In this document: in pieces, positions 16,029 to 26,314 of the stretch
Layout of the letters: every line of letters starts with the position of its first letter
How positions within the stretch are numbered: position 1 is the first letter of the stretch
NCBI GenBank assembly: GCA_947259915.1
Contig: CAMYOC010000051.1
Span: forward strand, 221,165 to 268,297
Reading direction: 5' to 3'
Length of the DNA stretch: 47,133 nt
From: an uncultured Gammaproteobacteria bacterium
GTDB taxonomy: Bacteria; Pseudomonadota; Gammaproteobacteria; Steroidobacterales; XN24
Made by a program: the position numbers and the translations under genes
The notes under the pieces: model-generated
Database searches by the model: none
What the model was told of the DNA's origin: nothing
The model's input: the letters and a program-made list of their open reading frames with translations, nothing else

Positions 16029-16924
16029 CTCAGAGCGCAGGCTTTACGCTGGTCGAATTGATGCTGGCGCTGTTTTTGGGCGGCCTGTTGCTCACCGGCT
16101 TTGTCGGTCTCCATGGTCAGACCGGAGCGATCGCCCGCGAGGTGGAGGTGACCGCGGAACTGCAGGACACGGTGCGTCTTGCCCTCGCCTATCTGGAGAC
16201 GGATCTGCTCCAGGCCGGTTTTGTGGGCAGTCGTCGCCAGACCGATGTCATCGCGGGGGTGGCCGGGCCGGACGATCCGGTGACGGTGACTGTCAGCGGC
16301 GACTGCGGGGGCGTATTCGATCTGGCATGCGGACCGTATGGCGGCGCCAGCGTCGGTGGCGCTGACGTGTTGATCGTGCGGCGCGCCGACAGCCAGCCGC
16401 GTGCCCGGGATTCCAGCCGGCTGCAGTTGGCCACCGCGCTGTCCGGAGCGCAGCTGCTGGCGTCGGCCGACATACCCGACGTTGGCGATGGACCGGGAGA
16501 TCCGGTCCAGATCCGCGACCTGGTGGTGAGTGTCTATTACCTCAGCCGGCGTTCCTCGGGAGACCCCGGCCGGCCGTCGCTGCGTCGCAAGCTGCTCGGT
16601 ACCGGTCCGCGGATCAGCGACGAAGAGATCGCACCGGGTATCGTGGATTTCCAGTTGCTGTTCGGGCTGGATCTGGACCCCGCCGGAACCCCGGGCGCCG
16701 GGAGCGCCGACATGTTCGTCCATGCCGACGACGCGAGGCTCACGACCGATACGTCTGTTGTGGCCGTACGGATCTGGTTGTTGGCCGAGAGCGAGCGCAG
16801 GGATTCGCGCAGGAGCCGGGGCATGCCCGCCTACGCGGATCGTGCGGCGACCAGCCCACGACCCGGCCGACGGCTGCTGGCGAGCCGCACCTATCCTCTC
16901 GCCAACCTGGCGATGCGGCCGTGA
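16025..16924 (+). CDS. pilW: Type IV minor pilin PilW
   Basis: The 299-residue protein begins with GTG at 16025, giving MTQSAGFTLVELMLALFLGG with the prepilin site at G6|F7 and Glu at mature position 5. The length and the pattern QDTVRLALAYLETDLLQAGF after the pilin helix fit PilW. PilW with PilX and PilV forms the minor-pilin tip complex. The GTG overlaps the pilV stop by four bases (GTGA). Confidence 0.87.
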   Translation: MTQSAGFTLVELMLALFLGGLLLTGFVGLHGQTGAIAREVEVTAELQDTVRLALAYLETDLLQAGFVGSRRQTDVIAGVAGPDDPVTVTVSGDCGGVFDLACGPYGGASVGGADVLIVRRADSQPRARDSSRLQLATALSGAQLLASADIPDVGDGPGDPVQIRDLVVSVYYLSRRSSGDPGRPSLRRKLLGTGPRISDEEIAPGIVDFQLLFGLDLDPAGTPGAGSADMFVHADDARLTTDTSVVAVRIWLLAESERRDSRRSRGMPAYADRAATSPRPGRRLLASRTYPLANLAMRP

Positions 16925-17460
16925 ACGCGGCCCGGACCCAAGGTGGACTGATCCTTGCCAGCGGGCTGCTGCTACTGGCCACCGGCATGCTCACTATGAG
17001 CACGGTGATGGGGATCGCCGTGCGCGAACTCAGCCGCACCCAGGTGATCGAGTCGCTGGAGCAGGCACGGGCAGCCGCAGCGATCGGGTTGGCCAACGCG
17101 ATGGACGGGCTGGAGCTGCGGGACACGATCGAGTCGGAACTGGCAGCCGGTGTGCTGGCGGACGGCAGCCAGTGGCGGGTCACGGTGAGCTTTTTCGGCG
17201 CGGTACCGCGCGCCGTGGAACCAGGCCTGTGGGACTGGCATTTCCTGTTGCACGCCAGCGCCGGGACACCCACCGGCGCGCAAGTCCGGGAACGTCTGCA
17301 AATCAGCCTCCCGGCGCCGCCGCCGGCGGACCTGAGCGTCTGTCTCGAGACAGGGTGCCTGGTGCCGCCCCTGTGCGGACCACCGGACCCGGATTGTCCG
17401 CTGGAGCTGAGGGTGCCGCCGCAAGCGGTTGCCTGGCACCTGCCGGAGGATCGCCCGTGA
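16921..17460 (+). CDS. pilX: Type IV minor pilin PilX-like
   Basis: This 179-residue protein has an N-terminal hydrophobic helix, GGLILASGLLLLATGMLTMS, consistent with the PilX class, in which the leader is very short and the Glu5 is often absent. The remainder is a small domain with a C-terminal cysteine cluster (CLETGCLVPPLCGPPDPDCP). It starts with GTG at 16921 overlapping the pilW stop. Assignment rests mainly on position between pilW and pilE and on the single N-terminal helix. Confidence 0.75.
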   Translation: MNAARTQGGLILASGLLLLATGMLTMSTVMGIAVRELSRTQVIESLEQARAAAAIGLANAMDGLELRDTIESELAAGVLADGSQWRVTVSFFGAVPRAVEPGLWDWHFLLHASAGTPTGAQVRERLQISLPAPPPADLSVCLETGCLVPPLCGPPDPDCPLELRVPPQAVAWHLPEDRP

Positions 17461-17906
17461 ACAGACGATCGGGCCGACGCAGCAGCACCCGCGCAGCGTG
17501 CGCGGGTTTCAGCCTGCTGGAAATCATGATTGTCGTGGTCATCGCCAGCTTGTTGGCCACGCTTGCTCAGGCCGGCTGGTGGTCCCAGGTATTGCGTGTC
17601 CGGCGTATCGACGCCACAGCCGGTTTGCTGCAGGCGGCGGCGGCTCAGGAGAGCTATCTGGTACGGGAAGGTCGCTACGCCGAGCGGCTGGTACCGGACC
17701 CGCCCGACGGTCTGGGATTCCCTGGAACCCGCCACGGCTGGTATCGGCTGGAGATCGAGCGCGCCGATGACGACGGCTTCCTGATCGTTGCGGTGCCGGC
17801 CGTCGGTTCGGTGCAAAACAACGACGAACCGTGCCAGCAATTTTCGCTCGACCACCTCGGTCGGCGTGCGTCCACGCCGGCACCGCCCGAGGTCTGCTGG
17901 CGCTGA
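17457..17906 (+). CDS. pilE: Type IV minor pilin PilE-like
   Basis: A GTG at 17457, overlapping the pilX stop as GTGA, opens a 149-residue prepilin: a basic leader (MNRRSGRRSSTRAACAG), then FSLLEIMIVVVIASLLATLA with Glu5, and a short domain containing QESYLVREGRYAE and two C-terminal cysteines (NDEPCQQFSLD and PPEVCWR) that would close the D-region loop. In Pseudomonas pilY1 and pilY2 lie before pilE; here there is no room for them. The frame is open far upstream but those codons overlap pilX and pilW. The stop codon abuts the ispH stop with no base between. Confidence 0.85.
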   Translation: MNRRSGRRSSTRAACAGFSLLEIMIVVVIASLLATLAQAGWWSQVLRVRRIDATAGLLQAAAAQESYLVREGRYAERLVPDPPDGLGFPGTRHGWYRLEIERADDDGFLIVAVPAVGSVQNNDEPCQQFSLDHLGRRASTPAPPEVCWR

Positions 17907-18845
17907 TCAGGCTCGACGCAGCTCGCGAGGCAGCGAGAACACGACCTTCTCCGGCCTGCCTGTCACCTCTTCAGCGGCTTGGCCGCCCCATTCACGCAAG
18001 CGATCCACGACCTGTTTGACCAGTATCTCCGGAGCTGACGCACCGGCAGTAACACCGACCGCATGCTTGCCTTCGAACCACTCACGACGCAGATCCTCGG
18101 GACCATCGATCAGATAGCCGTGGATACCGGCCTTCTCCGCGATTTCGCGCAGGCGATTGGAGTTGGAGCTCTCCGGCGATCCCACGACCAGCATCACGTC
18201 ACAGCGTTTGACCATGGACTTGACCGCATCCTGACGGTTTTGCGTTGCGTAACAAATGTCTTCTTTGCGCGGACCGAGCAGCGCAGGGAAGCGCGCGCGC
18301 AGCGCATCGATGACCCGGGCAGTGTCGTCGACCGACAGCGTCGTCTGGGTAACGAAAGCGAGCTTTTGCGGATCCCGCACCGGCAGTTCGGCGACATCGT
18401 CGGGGGTCTCGACCAGATAGATGTCACCGCCACGGCCGACATCGTACTGGCCCATGGTGCCCTCTACCTCGGGATGCCCGGCGTGGCCGATCAACACCAC
18501 TTCCCTGCCTTCCTGCGCGTAGCGTGAGACTTCCATGTGGACCTTGGTGACCAGCGGACAGGTGGCGTCGAACACATTGAGCTCACGCGCCGCTGCCTCA
18601 TCCTGCACGGCCTTGGGTACGCCGTGGGCGCTGAAGATCACGGTGGCACCGTCCGGCACCTGCTCCAGCTCATCGACAAACACCGCGCCCAGATTGCGCA
18701 GCCGATCGACCACATAGCGGTTGTGCACGACTTCATGACGCACATAGATTGGCGCGCCAAACAGTTCCAGCGCACGCTCGACAATTTCGATGGCGCGATC
18801 GACGCCAGCACAGAAGCCGCGCGGATTGGCGAGCACGATCTCCAT
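17907..18845 (-). CDS. ispH: 4-hydroxy-3-methylbut-2-enyl diphosphate reductase
   Basis: IspH (LytB) is the last enzyme of the non-mevalonate isoprenoid pathway and holds a [4Fe-4S] cluster. The 312-residue protein shows the three cluster cysteines: Cys12 in [11 protein letters not shown], one in [11 protein letters not shown] and one in [12 protein letters not shown], along with [10 protein letters not shown] and [13 protein letters not shown]. It lies 21 bases after lspA in the murJ-to-ispH series. The fkpB gene that separates them in Pseudomonas and E. coli is absent. Confidence 0.97.
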   Translation of the reverse strand: MEIVLANPRGFCAGVDRAIEIVERALELFGAPIYVRHEVVHNRYVVDRLRNLGAVFVDELEQVPDGATVIFSAHGVPKAVQDEAAARELNVFDATCPLVTKVHMEVSRYAQEGREVVLIGHAGHPEVEGTMGQYDVGRGGDIYLVETPDDVAELPVRDPQKLAFVTQTTLSVDDTARVIDALRARFPALLGPRKEDICYATQNRQDAVKSMVKRCDVMLVVGSPESSNSNRLREIAEKAGIHGYLIDGPEDLRREWFEGKHAVGVTAGASAPEILVKQVVDRLREWGGQAAEEVTGRPEKVVFSLPRELRRA

Positions 18846-18866
18846 TGTCTCAGTGACCTCTCATAA

Positions 18867-19436
18867 TCAGCTGTCGTCGCGCTCGACCGGCTCACGGCGC
18901 TTGATAATCGTGCCGGCGCGTCCGCTCTCGATGCGGCCATCGTCCGCCACCACGCTCTCGATCAACAACACGATAGCGCCCACGGTAATCGCCGCATCAG
19001 CCACATTGAAGGCGGGAAAATACCAGCCCTGGTAATGCACGCTGATGAAGTCCACCACATAGCCAAGACGGACGCGGTCGATCACGTTACCGACGGCGCC
19101 GCCGACCACCAGCGCCAGCGCGGAACACAGCCAGCTCTTGCCGCGTGCCGGCAGGCGGCCGAGCCAGATCACTACCAGGCCGCTGACCACGATAGCGAGG
19201 ACGATAAAGAACCAGCGTTGCCAGCCGCCGGCGTCGCTGAGGAAACTGAACGCCGCGCCGGTGTTACGCAGATGCGTGATGTCCAGCAGGCTGATCACCG
19301 GGATCCGCTGATAGAGCTCGATGGACGTATAGACCATCCACTTGGTGATCTGGTCACCGGCGATAACGAATATCGACAGCCACAACCAGATCATGCCGGA
19401 ACGCCGTGGGTCCCGATGCGCAGGCGTTTCGTTCAC
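18867..19436 (-). CDS. lspA: Lipoprotein signal peptidase (signal peptidase II)
   Basis: LspA removes the signal peptide of prolipoproteins after Cys acylation in the inner membrane. The 189-residue protein has four membrane segments and both catalytic aspartates, in [11 protein letters not shown] and [11 protein letters not shown] place the start at GTG 19436, which overlaps the ileS stop as GTGA; the ATG at 19394 ([19 protein letters not shown]) is an alternative giving a more usual length. The frame is open further upstream only because it overlaps ileS. Confidence 0.93.
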   Translation of the reverse strand: MNETPAHRDPRRSGMIWLWLSIFVIAGDQITKWMVYTSIELYQRIPVISLLDITHLRNTGAAFSFLSDAGGWQRWFFIVLAIVVSGLVVIWLGRLPARGKSWLCSALALVVGGAVGNVIDRVRLGYVVDFISVHYQGWYFPAFNVADAAITVGAIVLLIESVVADDGRIESGRAGTIIKRREPVERDDS

Positions 19437-22252
19437 GCGTAGTGCCTCCGCTCGCCATCGCTGTTGACATTGCGCACGCATCGACCGCACAGCTCCGGGT
19501 GTTCGGCGTTTGTCCCCACGTCGGGCCGCCGATGCCAGCAGCGCGCACATTTCTCATTGGCGCTGCGCTCCACGCTGACAAACAATCCGTCTGCGCCGAA
19601 ACCCTCGATCGCCCGCGCGTCCACCGGACGCTGGTCCAACGGTGCCGCCCGCGCCTCGGAGGTGATAAATACGAAGCGCAGCTCGTCACCGAGGACCTGC
19701 AGACGCTCGAGCAGGTGGGACTCGCAATAGAGCGTGACTTCGGCATCGAGCGCTGAGCCGATCACGTTTTCGTTACGCAGACGCTCCAGCTCGCGCGAGA
19801 CCTCCTCGCGGACCTTGAGGATCTGCGGCCAGTCCAGCGTTTCGGCCGGGGAGCTGGCGCCGGGGATTTCATACCAACCGCCAAAAAACACCGACTCGTC
19901 GCGCGCGCCGGGTAACGCGGCCCAGATCTCTTCGGCGGTGAAGCTAAGGATCGGTGCCAGCCATCGCACCATCGCCTCAGCGATATGGTACATGGCCGAC
20001 TGTGCCGAACGCCGTGCATGGCTGTTTGCAGGCGTGGTGTAGAGACGATCCTTCAGCACGTCGAGGAAGAACCCGCCCATGTCGAGCACGCAGAAATTAT
20101 GCACGCGCTGGTAGATCTGATGGAACTCGTAGCTGCCGTAAGCCTCGATTACCGCGGCCTGCAGACTGCGTGCCCGCTCTACAGCCCAGCGGTCCAGGGC
20201 GACCATGTCTCCCACCTTGACCATGTCCTGCGCAGGATCAAATCCATGCAGATTGCCGAGCAGGAAGCGCGCCGTGTTGCGCATGCGCCGGTAGGAATCC
20301 GACATGCGTTTCAGGATTTCGTCGGAGACGCTCATCTCGCCGCGGTAGTCGGTCGCCGCCACCCACAGACGCAGCACGTCGGCGCCGAGCAAGTTGATCA
20401 CCTTCTGTGGCGCAACCACGTTGCCCAACGACTTGGACATCTTGCGGCCCTTCTCGTCGACGGTGAAGCCGTGGGTCAATACGCCGCGATAGGGCGCGCT
20501 GCCATGCATGGCCACCGAGGTGAGCAAGGAACTCTGGAACCAGCCGCGATGCTGATCGGAGCCCTCCAGATAAAGATCGGCGGGCACGGTCATTTCCTTG
20601 CGCAGGGTGGAGGTACAGTGGTGCATCAGCCCCGAGTCCACCCACACGTCCATGATGTCGCTGACCTTGACGTAGTCGTCGGCCTCGTCGCCGAGCAGCT
20701 CCCGCGGATCCAGATCCCACCAGGCATCGATGCCGTCCTTGTCCACCCGCTGCGCGACCTTTTCCAGCAGCGCCACCGAATCCGGATGGGGTTCATCCGT
20801 GTCCCGGTGTACGAACAGCGCAATGGGTACGCCCCAACTGCGCTGCCTCGAGATACACCAGTCCGGACGGCCTTCGACCATGCCCCGGATGCGGTTCTCG
20901 CCCCAGGACGGGGTCCAGCTGACGCCGCCGATCGCCCGCAGCGCCTGCTCACGCAGACCGGCCGCTTCCATGCCGATAAACCACTGCGGCGTGGCGCGGA
21001 AAATCACCGGCGTCTTGTGGCGCCAGCAATGCGGATAGCTGTGACCAAACGGCTCATGCAACACGAGCCGGCCGTGCTCCGCCAGCACCTCCAGCACATG
21101 GTCATTGGCCTTGAATACATGCTCACCGGCAAACAGCGGCGTGCCCTCGACAAAGCAACCGTTGCGTCCGACCGGGTTGTCCACCGGCAGGTCCCATTGC
21201 TGACCCATGATGAAGTCGTCCTGGCCATGACCCGGCGCTGTGTGCACGGCACCAGTGCCCGCTTCCAGGGTTACGTGCTCACCGAGCACGACAGGCACCT
21301 GACGATCGTAGAACGGATGCTGCAACAGCAGCCGGGCCAGGTCCTTGCCACGGCAGACCGCGAGCTCCTCGAAGTGTGCGACGCCCCAGCGGCGCGTGAT
21401 GTCAGCCACCAGATCCCTGGCCACGATCACCCGCTCCGCTCCCCGGCCGAGATCCAGGTCCAGCAGCGCGTATTCAAGATCCGGGTGCAGGCTCACGGCC
21501 TGGTTGGCCGGCAGGGTCCACGGCGTGGTGGTCCAGATTACCACCGACAACTCACCGGCCCGCTGCGCCTGAGCGTCCTGGCCGAACGCCGTCAGCGCCG
21601 CGTCCTCGTCCAGCACCCGGAAACGCACGTCGATGGCCGGCGAGGTGCGGTCCTGATACTCCACCTCCGCTTCCGCCAGCGCCGAACGGCAGTCCAGACA
21701 CCAGTGCACAGGTTTGAAGCCACGATAGACATGGCCGTTCGCCATGATGCGGGCAAAGGCGCGGATCTGCTCGGCCTCGTAACGCGGATCCATGGTCAGA
21801 TAGGGCTGGTCCCAGTCGCCAAGCACGCCGAGACGGCGGAAGTCCTCGCGTTGGGCATCAACCTGAGTGGCGGCGTATTCACGACAGGCCGCGCGGAATT
21901 CATGCGGCTCCATGCCCTTGCCCCGCTTGCGTTCCACGACCAGTTCGATCGGCAGACCGTGACAGTCCCAGCCCGGGATGAACGGCGCGTCATAGCCGTC
22001 GAGGCTGCGCGACTTGACCACGATGTCCTTGAGCACCTTGTTGACCACGTGGCCGACGTGGATGGCGCCGTTGGCGTACGGAGGACCGTCCGGAAGGATA
22101 AAGGTCGGCCGGCCCCGCGCGGCGGCGCGCAGTTTGCCGTAGACGTCGCTCGTCTCCCATTGCTCCAGCATCGCCGGCTCCCGCCTGGCGAGATTGGCGC
22201 GCATCGGGAAGTCCGTCTGCGGGAGATTCAGCGTTTGTTTGTAATCGGCCAA
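19433..22252 (-). CDS. ileS: Isoleucyl-tRNA synthetase
   Basis: This class I synthetase has 939 residues, the usual bacterial length. It carries the HIGH signature as HVGH in [20 protein letters not shown] near residue 60. The editing domain carries [14 protein letters not shown], and the KMSKS loop is in [15 protein letters not shown]-terminal zinc finger is present ([12 protein letters not shown] and CGRCVRNV). These features indicate the standard bacterial type with zinc rather than the eukaryote-like mupirocin-resistant type. It is translated in the order ribF, ileS, lspA; no T-box or other leader RNA is seen before it. Confidence 0.98.
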   Translation of the reverse strand: MADYKQTLNLPQTDFPMRANLARREPAMLEQWETSDVYGKLRAAARGRPTFILPDGPPYANGAIHVGHVVNKVLKDIVVKSRSLDGYDAPFIPGWDCHGLPIELVVERKRGKGMEPHEFRAACREYAATQVDAQREDFRRLGVLGDWDQPYLTMDPRYEAEQIRAFARIMANGHVYRGFKPVHWCLDCRSALAEAEVEYQDRTSPAIDVRFRVLDEDAALTAFGQDAQAQRAGELSVVIWTTTPWTLPANQAVSLHPDLEYALLDLDLGRGAERVIVARDLVADITRRWGVAHFEELAVCRGKDLARLLLQHPFYDRQVPVVLGEHVTLEAGTGAVHTAPGHGQDDFIMGQQWDLPVDNPVGRNGCFVEGTPLFAGEHVFKANDHVLEVLAEHGRLVLHEPFGHSYPHCWRHKTPVIFRATPQWFIGMEAAGLREQALRAIGGVSWTPSWGENRIRGMVEGRPDWCISRQRSWGVPIALFVHRDTDEPHPDSVALLEKVAQRVDKDGIDAWWDLDPRELLGDEADDYVKVSDIMDVWVDSGLMHHCTSTLRKEMTVPADLYLEGSDQHRGWFQSSLLTSVAMHGSAPYRGVLTHGFTVDEKGRKMSKSLGNVVAPQKVINLLGADVLRLWVAATDYRGEMSVSDEILKRMSDSYRRMRNTARFLLGNLHGFDPAQDMVKVGDMVALDRWAVERARSLQAAVIEAYGSYEFHQIYQRVHNFCVLDMGGFFLDVLKDRLYTTPANSHARRSAQSAMYHIAEAMVRWLAPILSFTAEEIWAALPGARDESVFFGGWYEIPGASSPAETLDWPQILKVREEVSRELERLRNENVIGSALDAEVTLYCESHLLERLQVLGDELRFVFITSEARAAPLDQRPVDARAIEGFGADGLFVSVERSANEKCARCWHRRPDVGTNAEHPELCGRCVRNVNSDGERRHYA

Positions 22253-22304
22253 GTGCGCGATCCCTTTTTGTTGGCGTTGTCGTTCTTTGTCTCTGCAGCC
22301 GCGA

Positions 22305-23234
22305 TCACGGCGCCGCGGTCAGCAGTTGGCGGGCGCGTTGTGCATCCAGTTCAAGTTGTCTTGTCATCGCTTCGACACCATCGAATCGCCGCTCGTGCCG
22401 CAGATGATGGACAAACTCGACCTCGATACGGCGTCCGTAGATATCCTCGGCGAAATCGAAGATGTGCACCTCGAGCAACATCTCCTTGCCGTTGACCGTC
22501 GGTCGCGTACCCAGGTTGGCGACCGCATCACGCGTCGGCCCGAGGCCCCGTACTCGCACCGCGAACACTCCCATCAGCGGTGATCTGCGATGCCCCACGC
22601 GGATGTTGGCGGTGGGGAAGCCGAGCTGACGCCCGAGCCGCTCACCGTGCACCACCCGACCACTCATCACATAGTTCCGTCCCAGCAAGCGCCGCGTCCG
22701 CGCCATGTCACCGTCGCCGAGCGCATTACGCACCGCCGTGCTGCTGACCCGCTGGCCCTCGACACTGTAACTTGGCGTATCGTCCACCGCGAACGCATGG
22801 CGGGCACCGGCCTCGACCAGGGTATTGAAGTCCCCGGTCCGATTGTGGCCGAAACGGAAATCATCGCCCACCACCAGATGCCGTACGCCGATGCCATCCA
22901 CCAGCAGACGCTGGATAAAGGCTGCCGGTGTCATGGCCGCAACGGTCTCGTTAAACCGCACGCAAAAGAACCGGTCCACGCCCTGCCCGGCAACCTGACA
23001 GAACTTCTCCCGCAGGCTGCTCAGTCGCATCGGCGCCTTGTCGTGGGTAAAAAACTCCCTCGGCGTGGGCTCGAAACACATCACCAGCGAGGGTAGTCCG
23101 TACTCACGGGCCCGATCCACCAGCTGACTCAACACCTGCTGATGCCCCAGGTGCATGCCATCATAGTTGCCGATGCTGGCGACGCAGCCGCGATGCCGGG
23201 GCCGCAGGTTATGAATGCCGCGAATCAGCTCCAT
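22305..23234 (-). CDS. ribF: Bifunctional riboflavin kinase / FAD synthetase
   Basis: The 309-residue protein makes FMN and then FAD. The N-terminal nucleotidyltransferase shows [20 protein letters not shown] (HxGH) near residue 20 and [10 protein letters not shown]; the C-terminal kinase shows [11 protein letters not shown] near residue 195 and a glutamate-containing end. The start is ATG 23234 ([10 protein letters not shown]); the open frame upstream overlaps murJ and has no family resemblance. No FMN riboswitch precedes it, as usual for this housekeeping position. Confidence 0.95.
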   Translation of the reverse strand: MELIRGIHNLRPRHRGCVASIGNYDGMHLGHQQVLSQLVDRAREYGLPSLVMCFEPTPREFFTHDKAPMRLSSLREKFCQVAGQGVDRFFCVRFNETVAAMTPAAFIQRLLVDGIGVRHLVVGDDFRFGHNRTGDFNTLVEAGARHAFAVDDTPSYSVEGQRVSSTAVRNALGDGDMARTRRLLGRNYVMSGRVVHGERLGRQLGFPTANIRVGHRRSPLMGVFAVRVRGLGPTRDAVANLGTRPTVNGKEMLLEVHIFDFAEDIYGRRIEVEFVHHLRHERRFDGVEAMTRQLELDAQRARQLLTAAP

Positions 23235-23287
23235 GGCGCAAAGACTCGAATTATAAGGGAGCGCGTCAGGGGAAGCATCGGGGGGCC

Positions 23288-24850
23288 CTAGGCGAGTCGC
23301 AAGGTCAGGTGTCGCGGCCGCACACCGCTCACCCATAGCACCAGCGCGTAGACCAGCAAGCCGGCGCCGATGCAGCCACCAAGCCAGCCAGCGCGCTGAT
23401 ACCAGAGCGCGGCCAGCCACTGGTCCAGACTGCCGGCCAGCCACCACAGCAACAGACCCATGGCCAGATTCGCGGCCAGCACCCGCGCCCCGATCCAGCC
23501 CCAGCCGTCGCCGGGCCGATAGACGCCCTGGCGGCGCAGACCGCGGTAGAGCAGGAACGCATTGAGCGCAGCAGCCAGACCTGTGGCCAGGGCCAGCCCG
23601 GCGTGGGGACCGGGGATACCGAGGTGCAGCATCGGCAGGACGATCACCAGGTTGAGCCCGATATTGGTCAGCAAGGCAATGACGCTGATGCGTACCGGAG
23701 TGCGGGTGTCCTGGCGCGAGAAATAGGCCGGCGCGAGGATCTTGACCAGGGTGAACGCCATCAGGCCAAACGCGTAGGCCATCAGGCTCAGCGACGCCAT
23801 ACGCACATCCTGGCCGTCAAAGGCGCCGTAGTTGAACAGGGTCGCGACCATCGGCCCGGCCAGCACCAGTAGCCCGACCGCAGCCGGGGTCGCGATCACC
23901 AGTGCCAGACGCAGCGCCCAGTCCAGGGTGCGCGAGAACGCCTGCGGAGACTTGCTGGCGTGGTGACGGGAGAGCCCCGGCAGGATCACCGTGGCCAGCG
24001 CGATCGCAAACACGCCCAGCGGGAACTCCAGCAGCCGATCTGAGTAATACAACCAGCTGATACTGCCGGTGACCAGGAACGAGGCGATGACCCGGTCGAC
24101 GATGAGATTGATCTGGGCCACCGAGGAGCCGAAGATCGCCGGCAGCATCAGTCGGATGATGCGCCGCACGCCCTCGTGATTCCAGCCCCAGCGGGGCCGC
24201 GGCAGCAGCTTCAGCTGTTTGAGGAACGGCAGCTGGAACGCCAGCTGCACCACACCGGCGATAAACACACCGACCGCCAGCCCGACCACCGGCTGCGGGA
24301 ATCGCGGCGCCAGCAAGAACACGGAGCCGATCAACACCAGGTTGAGCAGCACCGGGGTAAAGGCCGGCACGCCGAAACGGCCGTAGGTGTTGAGCACGCC
24401 ACCGGCGAACGCGGTCAGCGAGATAAACAACAGATATGGGAAGGTCAGCCGCAGCATCTCGGTGGCGAGTGCGTATTTGTCAGCCTCTTCCAAAAAACCC
24501 GGCGCGAACAGCATGATCAGCGCCGGCGCCGCCAGCACGCCGACCAGCGTGAGCCCGAACAGGATCAGACCCAGCGTCCCGGCGACCCGATCGACCAGAT
24601 CCTGAACCTGATCGTGATCACGCTGGTTCTCGTATTCCGCCAGCACCGGCACGAAGGCCTGGGAGAACGCGCCTTCGCCAAACAGACGGCGCAGGAAATT
24701 GGGGATCTGGAACGCGACCACAAACACGTCCATGCCCGCGCCGGCGCCAAAGAACCGGGCGAAGATGATGTCGCGCAGAAAACCCATGATCCGGGACATC
24801 AGGGTCATGCCGCCGACGACGGACGTGGATTTGGCGAGGCTGCGACTCAT
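23288..24850 (-). CDS. murJ: Lipid II flippase MurJ
   Basis: MurJ (MviN) flips lipid II across the inner membrane for peptidoglycan synthesis. The 520-residue protein is almost entirely hydrophobic, in line with the fourteen membrane helices of the family. It has the N-terminal signature STSVVGGMTLMSRIMGFLRD, FFGAGAGMDVFVVAFQIPNF and GEGAFSQAFVPVLAEY. It is the first of murJ-ribF-ileS-lspA-ispH and starts 70 bases after the hisIE stop on the same strand, so read-through from the his operon is possible. Confidence 0.96.
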   Translation of the reverse strand: MSRSLAKSTSVVGGMTLMSRIMGFLRDIIFARFFGAGAGMDVFVVAFQIPNFLRRLFGEGAFSQAFVPVLAEYENQRDHDQVQDLVDRVAGTLGLILFGLTLVGVLAAPALIMLFAPGFLEEADKYALATEMLRLTFPYLLFISLTAFAGGVLNTYGRFGVPAFTPVLLNLVLIGSVFLLAPRFPQPVVGLAVGVFIAGVVQLAFQLPFLKQLKLLPRPRWGWNHEGVRRIIRLMLPAIFGSSVAQINLIVDRVIASFLVTGSISWLYYSDRLLEFPLGVFAIALATVILPGLSRHHASKSPQAFSRTLDWALRLALVIATPAAVGLLVLAGPMVATLFNYGAFDGQDVRMASLSLMAYAFGLMAFTLVKILAPAYFSRQDTRTPVRISVIALLTNIGLNLVIVLPMLHLGIPGPHAGLALATGLAAALNAFLLYRGLRRQGVYRPGDGWGWIGARVLAANLAMGLLLWWLAGSLDQWLAALWYQRAGWLGGCIGAGLLVYALVLWVSGVRPRHLTLRLA

Positions 24851-24920
24851 GGGCTGACCGGGAGCTGGCGACTGGCCGGATCATACCGGCCGGCGCCCGG
24901 TGCAGCCATGCCGGGCGGCA

Positions 24921-25550
24921 TCAATCCCGGTGCCGGGCCTCCAGTCGGGCGATGACCTCGTGCAGAGAGAGGCCTTCGCTGAGCAGCGCGACCATCAGGT
25001 GAAACAGCAGATCGGCGCTCTCATCCAGCAGCGCTTCCGCGTCACCCGCACTCAGCGCCAGCGCCGTTTCCACACCCTCCTCGCCGATCTTTTGCGCCAT
25101 CCGTTGCCGGCCTCGCGCCGCCAGCGACGCCACATAACTGCCCTCCGGGGCATCATCGAGCCGGCCGCGGATCACGTCCTCCAGTTCGCCGAGAAAACCC
25201 GGTGCCCGACGGGTCTCACTGTCGCCGGCAAAACAGGTCCGGGTGCCAAGATGACAGGTCGGACCTGACGGACGCGCCTGGACGCGCAGCGTGTCCCTGT
25301 CGCAATCGGCGCTCACCGCTACGAGTTCCAGCACATTGCCCGAGGTCTCGCCTTTCTGCCACAGCTGCTGGCGCGAGCGGCTGAAGAACGTCACCCTGCC
25401 CTCCGCCAGGGTCCGCGCCAGGGCCTCCCGGTTCATATATCCCAGCATCAGCACCGAGCCGTCCACCGCGTCCTGGACGATCGCGGGCAGCAGGCCATCG
25501 CCCTTGTCCCAGTCCAGGCTGGCGGGATCTACCGCGTCTCGCAGGCTCAC
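24921..25550 (-). CDS. hisI: Bifunctional phosphoribosyl-AMP cyclohydrolase / phosphoribosyl-ATP pyrophosphatase
   Basis: HisIE carries out steps two and three of histidine synthesis. Residues 1-115 are the cyclohydrolase, with [14 protein letters not shown], a metal site in SADCDRDTL and CHLGTRTCF. Residues about 120-209 are the MazG-like pyrophosphatase, with [13 protein letters not shown] and [13 protein letters not shown]. It starts with GTG at 25550 overlapping the hisF stop as GTGA. It is the last gene of the his operon. Confidence 0.96.
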   Translation of the reverse strand: MSLRDAVDPASLDWDKGDGLLPAIVQDAVDGSVLMLGYMNREALARTLAEGRVTFFSRSRQQLWQKGETSGNVLELVAVSADCDRDTLRVQARPSGPTCHLGTRTCFAGDSETRRAPGFLGELEDVIRGRLDDAPEGSYVASLAARGRQRMAQKIGEEGVETALALSAGDAEALLDESADLLFHLMVALLSEGLSLHEVIARLEARHRD

Positions 25551-26314
25551 GGCCGCACCGCCACGCCTGCCTCGAGCAACCGCGCCTTGAGATCACCGAT
25601 GCGGATGCTCCCGGAGTGGAATACCGATGCGGCCAGCGCGCCGTCGACGCGGCTTTGCCGGAATACGTCGATAAAATGTTCCGGCGCGCCGGCACCGCCG
25701 GAGGCGATCAGCGGGACGCGACAGACCGCGCGCACCGCGCTCAGATGCTCCAGATCGTAGCCGGTGCGCACGCCATCGTGATTCATGCAGTTGAGCACGA
25801 TCTCGCCGGCGCCGCGGTCCTGGACCTCGCGGATCCAGTCCAGGGTGCCACGCAGCCCGTAGCGGGTACGTCTGGGGTCTCCGGTATGGCTGGCGACAAA
25901 AAATCCCTCGGCACCGCCCTGGCTGTCGACGCCGACCACCACGCATTGGGCGCCGAAGCGCCGCGCCAGGCGGTCTACCAGCTCAGGATCTTCCAGCGCC
26001 GGTGTATTGATCGACACCTTCTCCGCCCCGGCACCCAGCACCGCCTCTGCGTCGGCCACGCTGCGGATGCCCCCAGCGACGCAGAACGGGATATCGAGCA
26101 CCTCAGCCACGCGGCCGACCCAGTCCCGGCTCACGGTGCGCCCGTCCGGGCTGGCGGTGATGTCATAGAAAACCAGTTCATCGGCGCCCTCGTCCCGATA
26201 GCGCGCGGCCAAAGGCACGATATCGCCCATGACCCGGTGATCGCGGAACTGCACGCCCTTGACCACCTGTCCGTCGCGGACGTCGAGACAGGGGATTATG
26301 CGCTGCGCAAGAAT
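25547..26314 (-). CDS. hisF: Imidazole glycerol phosphate synthase, cyclase subunit (predicted ATT start)
   Basis: HisF is the (beta-alpha)8 cyclase that, with HisH, makes imidazole glycerol phosphate. The conserved N-terminus [19 protein letters not shown] is fully encoded, but upstream of it there is no in-frame ATG, GTG or TTG. The codon exactly where the initiator belongs is ATT (26314-26312), and AGGAG sits 8 bases before it. Counting from this ATT the two catalytic aspartates fall at the canonical Asp11 and Asp130, and the protein has 255 residues. The first conventional start (GTG 26266) would delete residues 1-16 including Asp11, so it would give an inactive enzyme. The gene overlaps the hisA end by 19 bases. 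Confidence 0.9.
   Translation of the reverse strand: MLAQRIIPCLDVRDGQVVKGVQFRDHRVMGDIVPLAARYRDEGADELVFYDITASPDGRTVSRDWVGRVAEVLDIPFCVAGGIRSVADAEAVLGAGAEKVSINTPALEDPELVDRLARRFGAQCVVVGVDSQGGAEGFFVASHTGDPRRTRYGLRGTLDWIREVQDRGAGEIVLNCMNHDGVRTGYDLEHLSAVRAVCRVPLIASGGAGAPEHFIDVFRQSRVDGALAASVFHSGSIRIGDLKARLLEAGVAVRP

Noticed and set aside
16530..17456. Long in-frame extension upstream of pilE
   Set aside because: Overlaps pilW and pilX, Arg/Pro-rich, and a prepilin leader must lie close to the FSLLE site.
22253..22304. T-box or other leader RNA before ileS, and FMN riboswitch before ribF
   Set aside because: The gaps are about 50 bases and contain no such conserved structure.
19985..22495. 836-codon open frame on the plus strand opposite ileS
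   Set aside because: High-GC antisense shadow of ileS and part of ribF: no homology, no ribosome-binding site, and the composition follows ileS codon structure.
26266..26268. GTG as the hisF start
   Set aside because: Would remove catalytic Asp11 and the conserved first strand.
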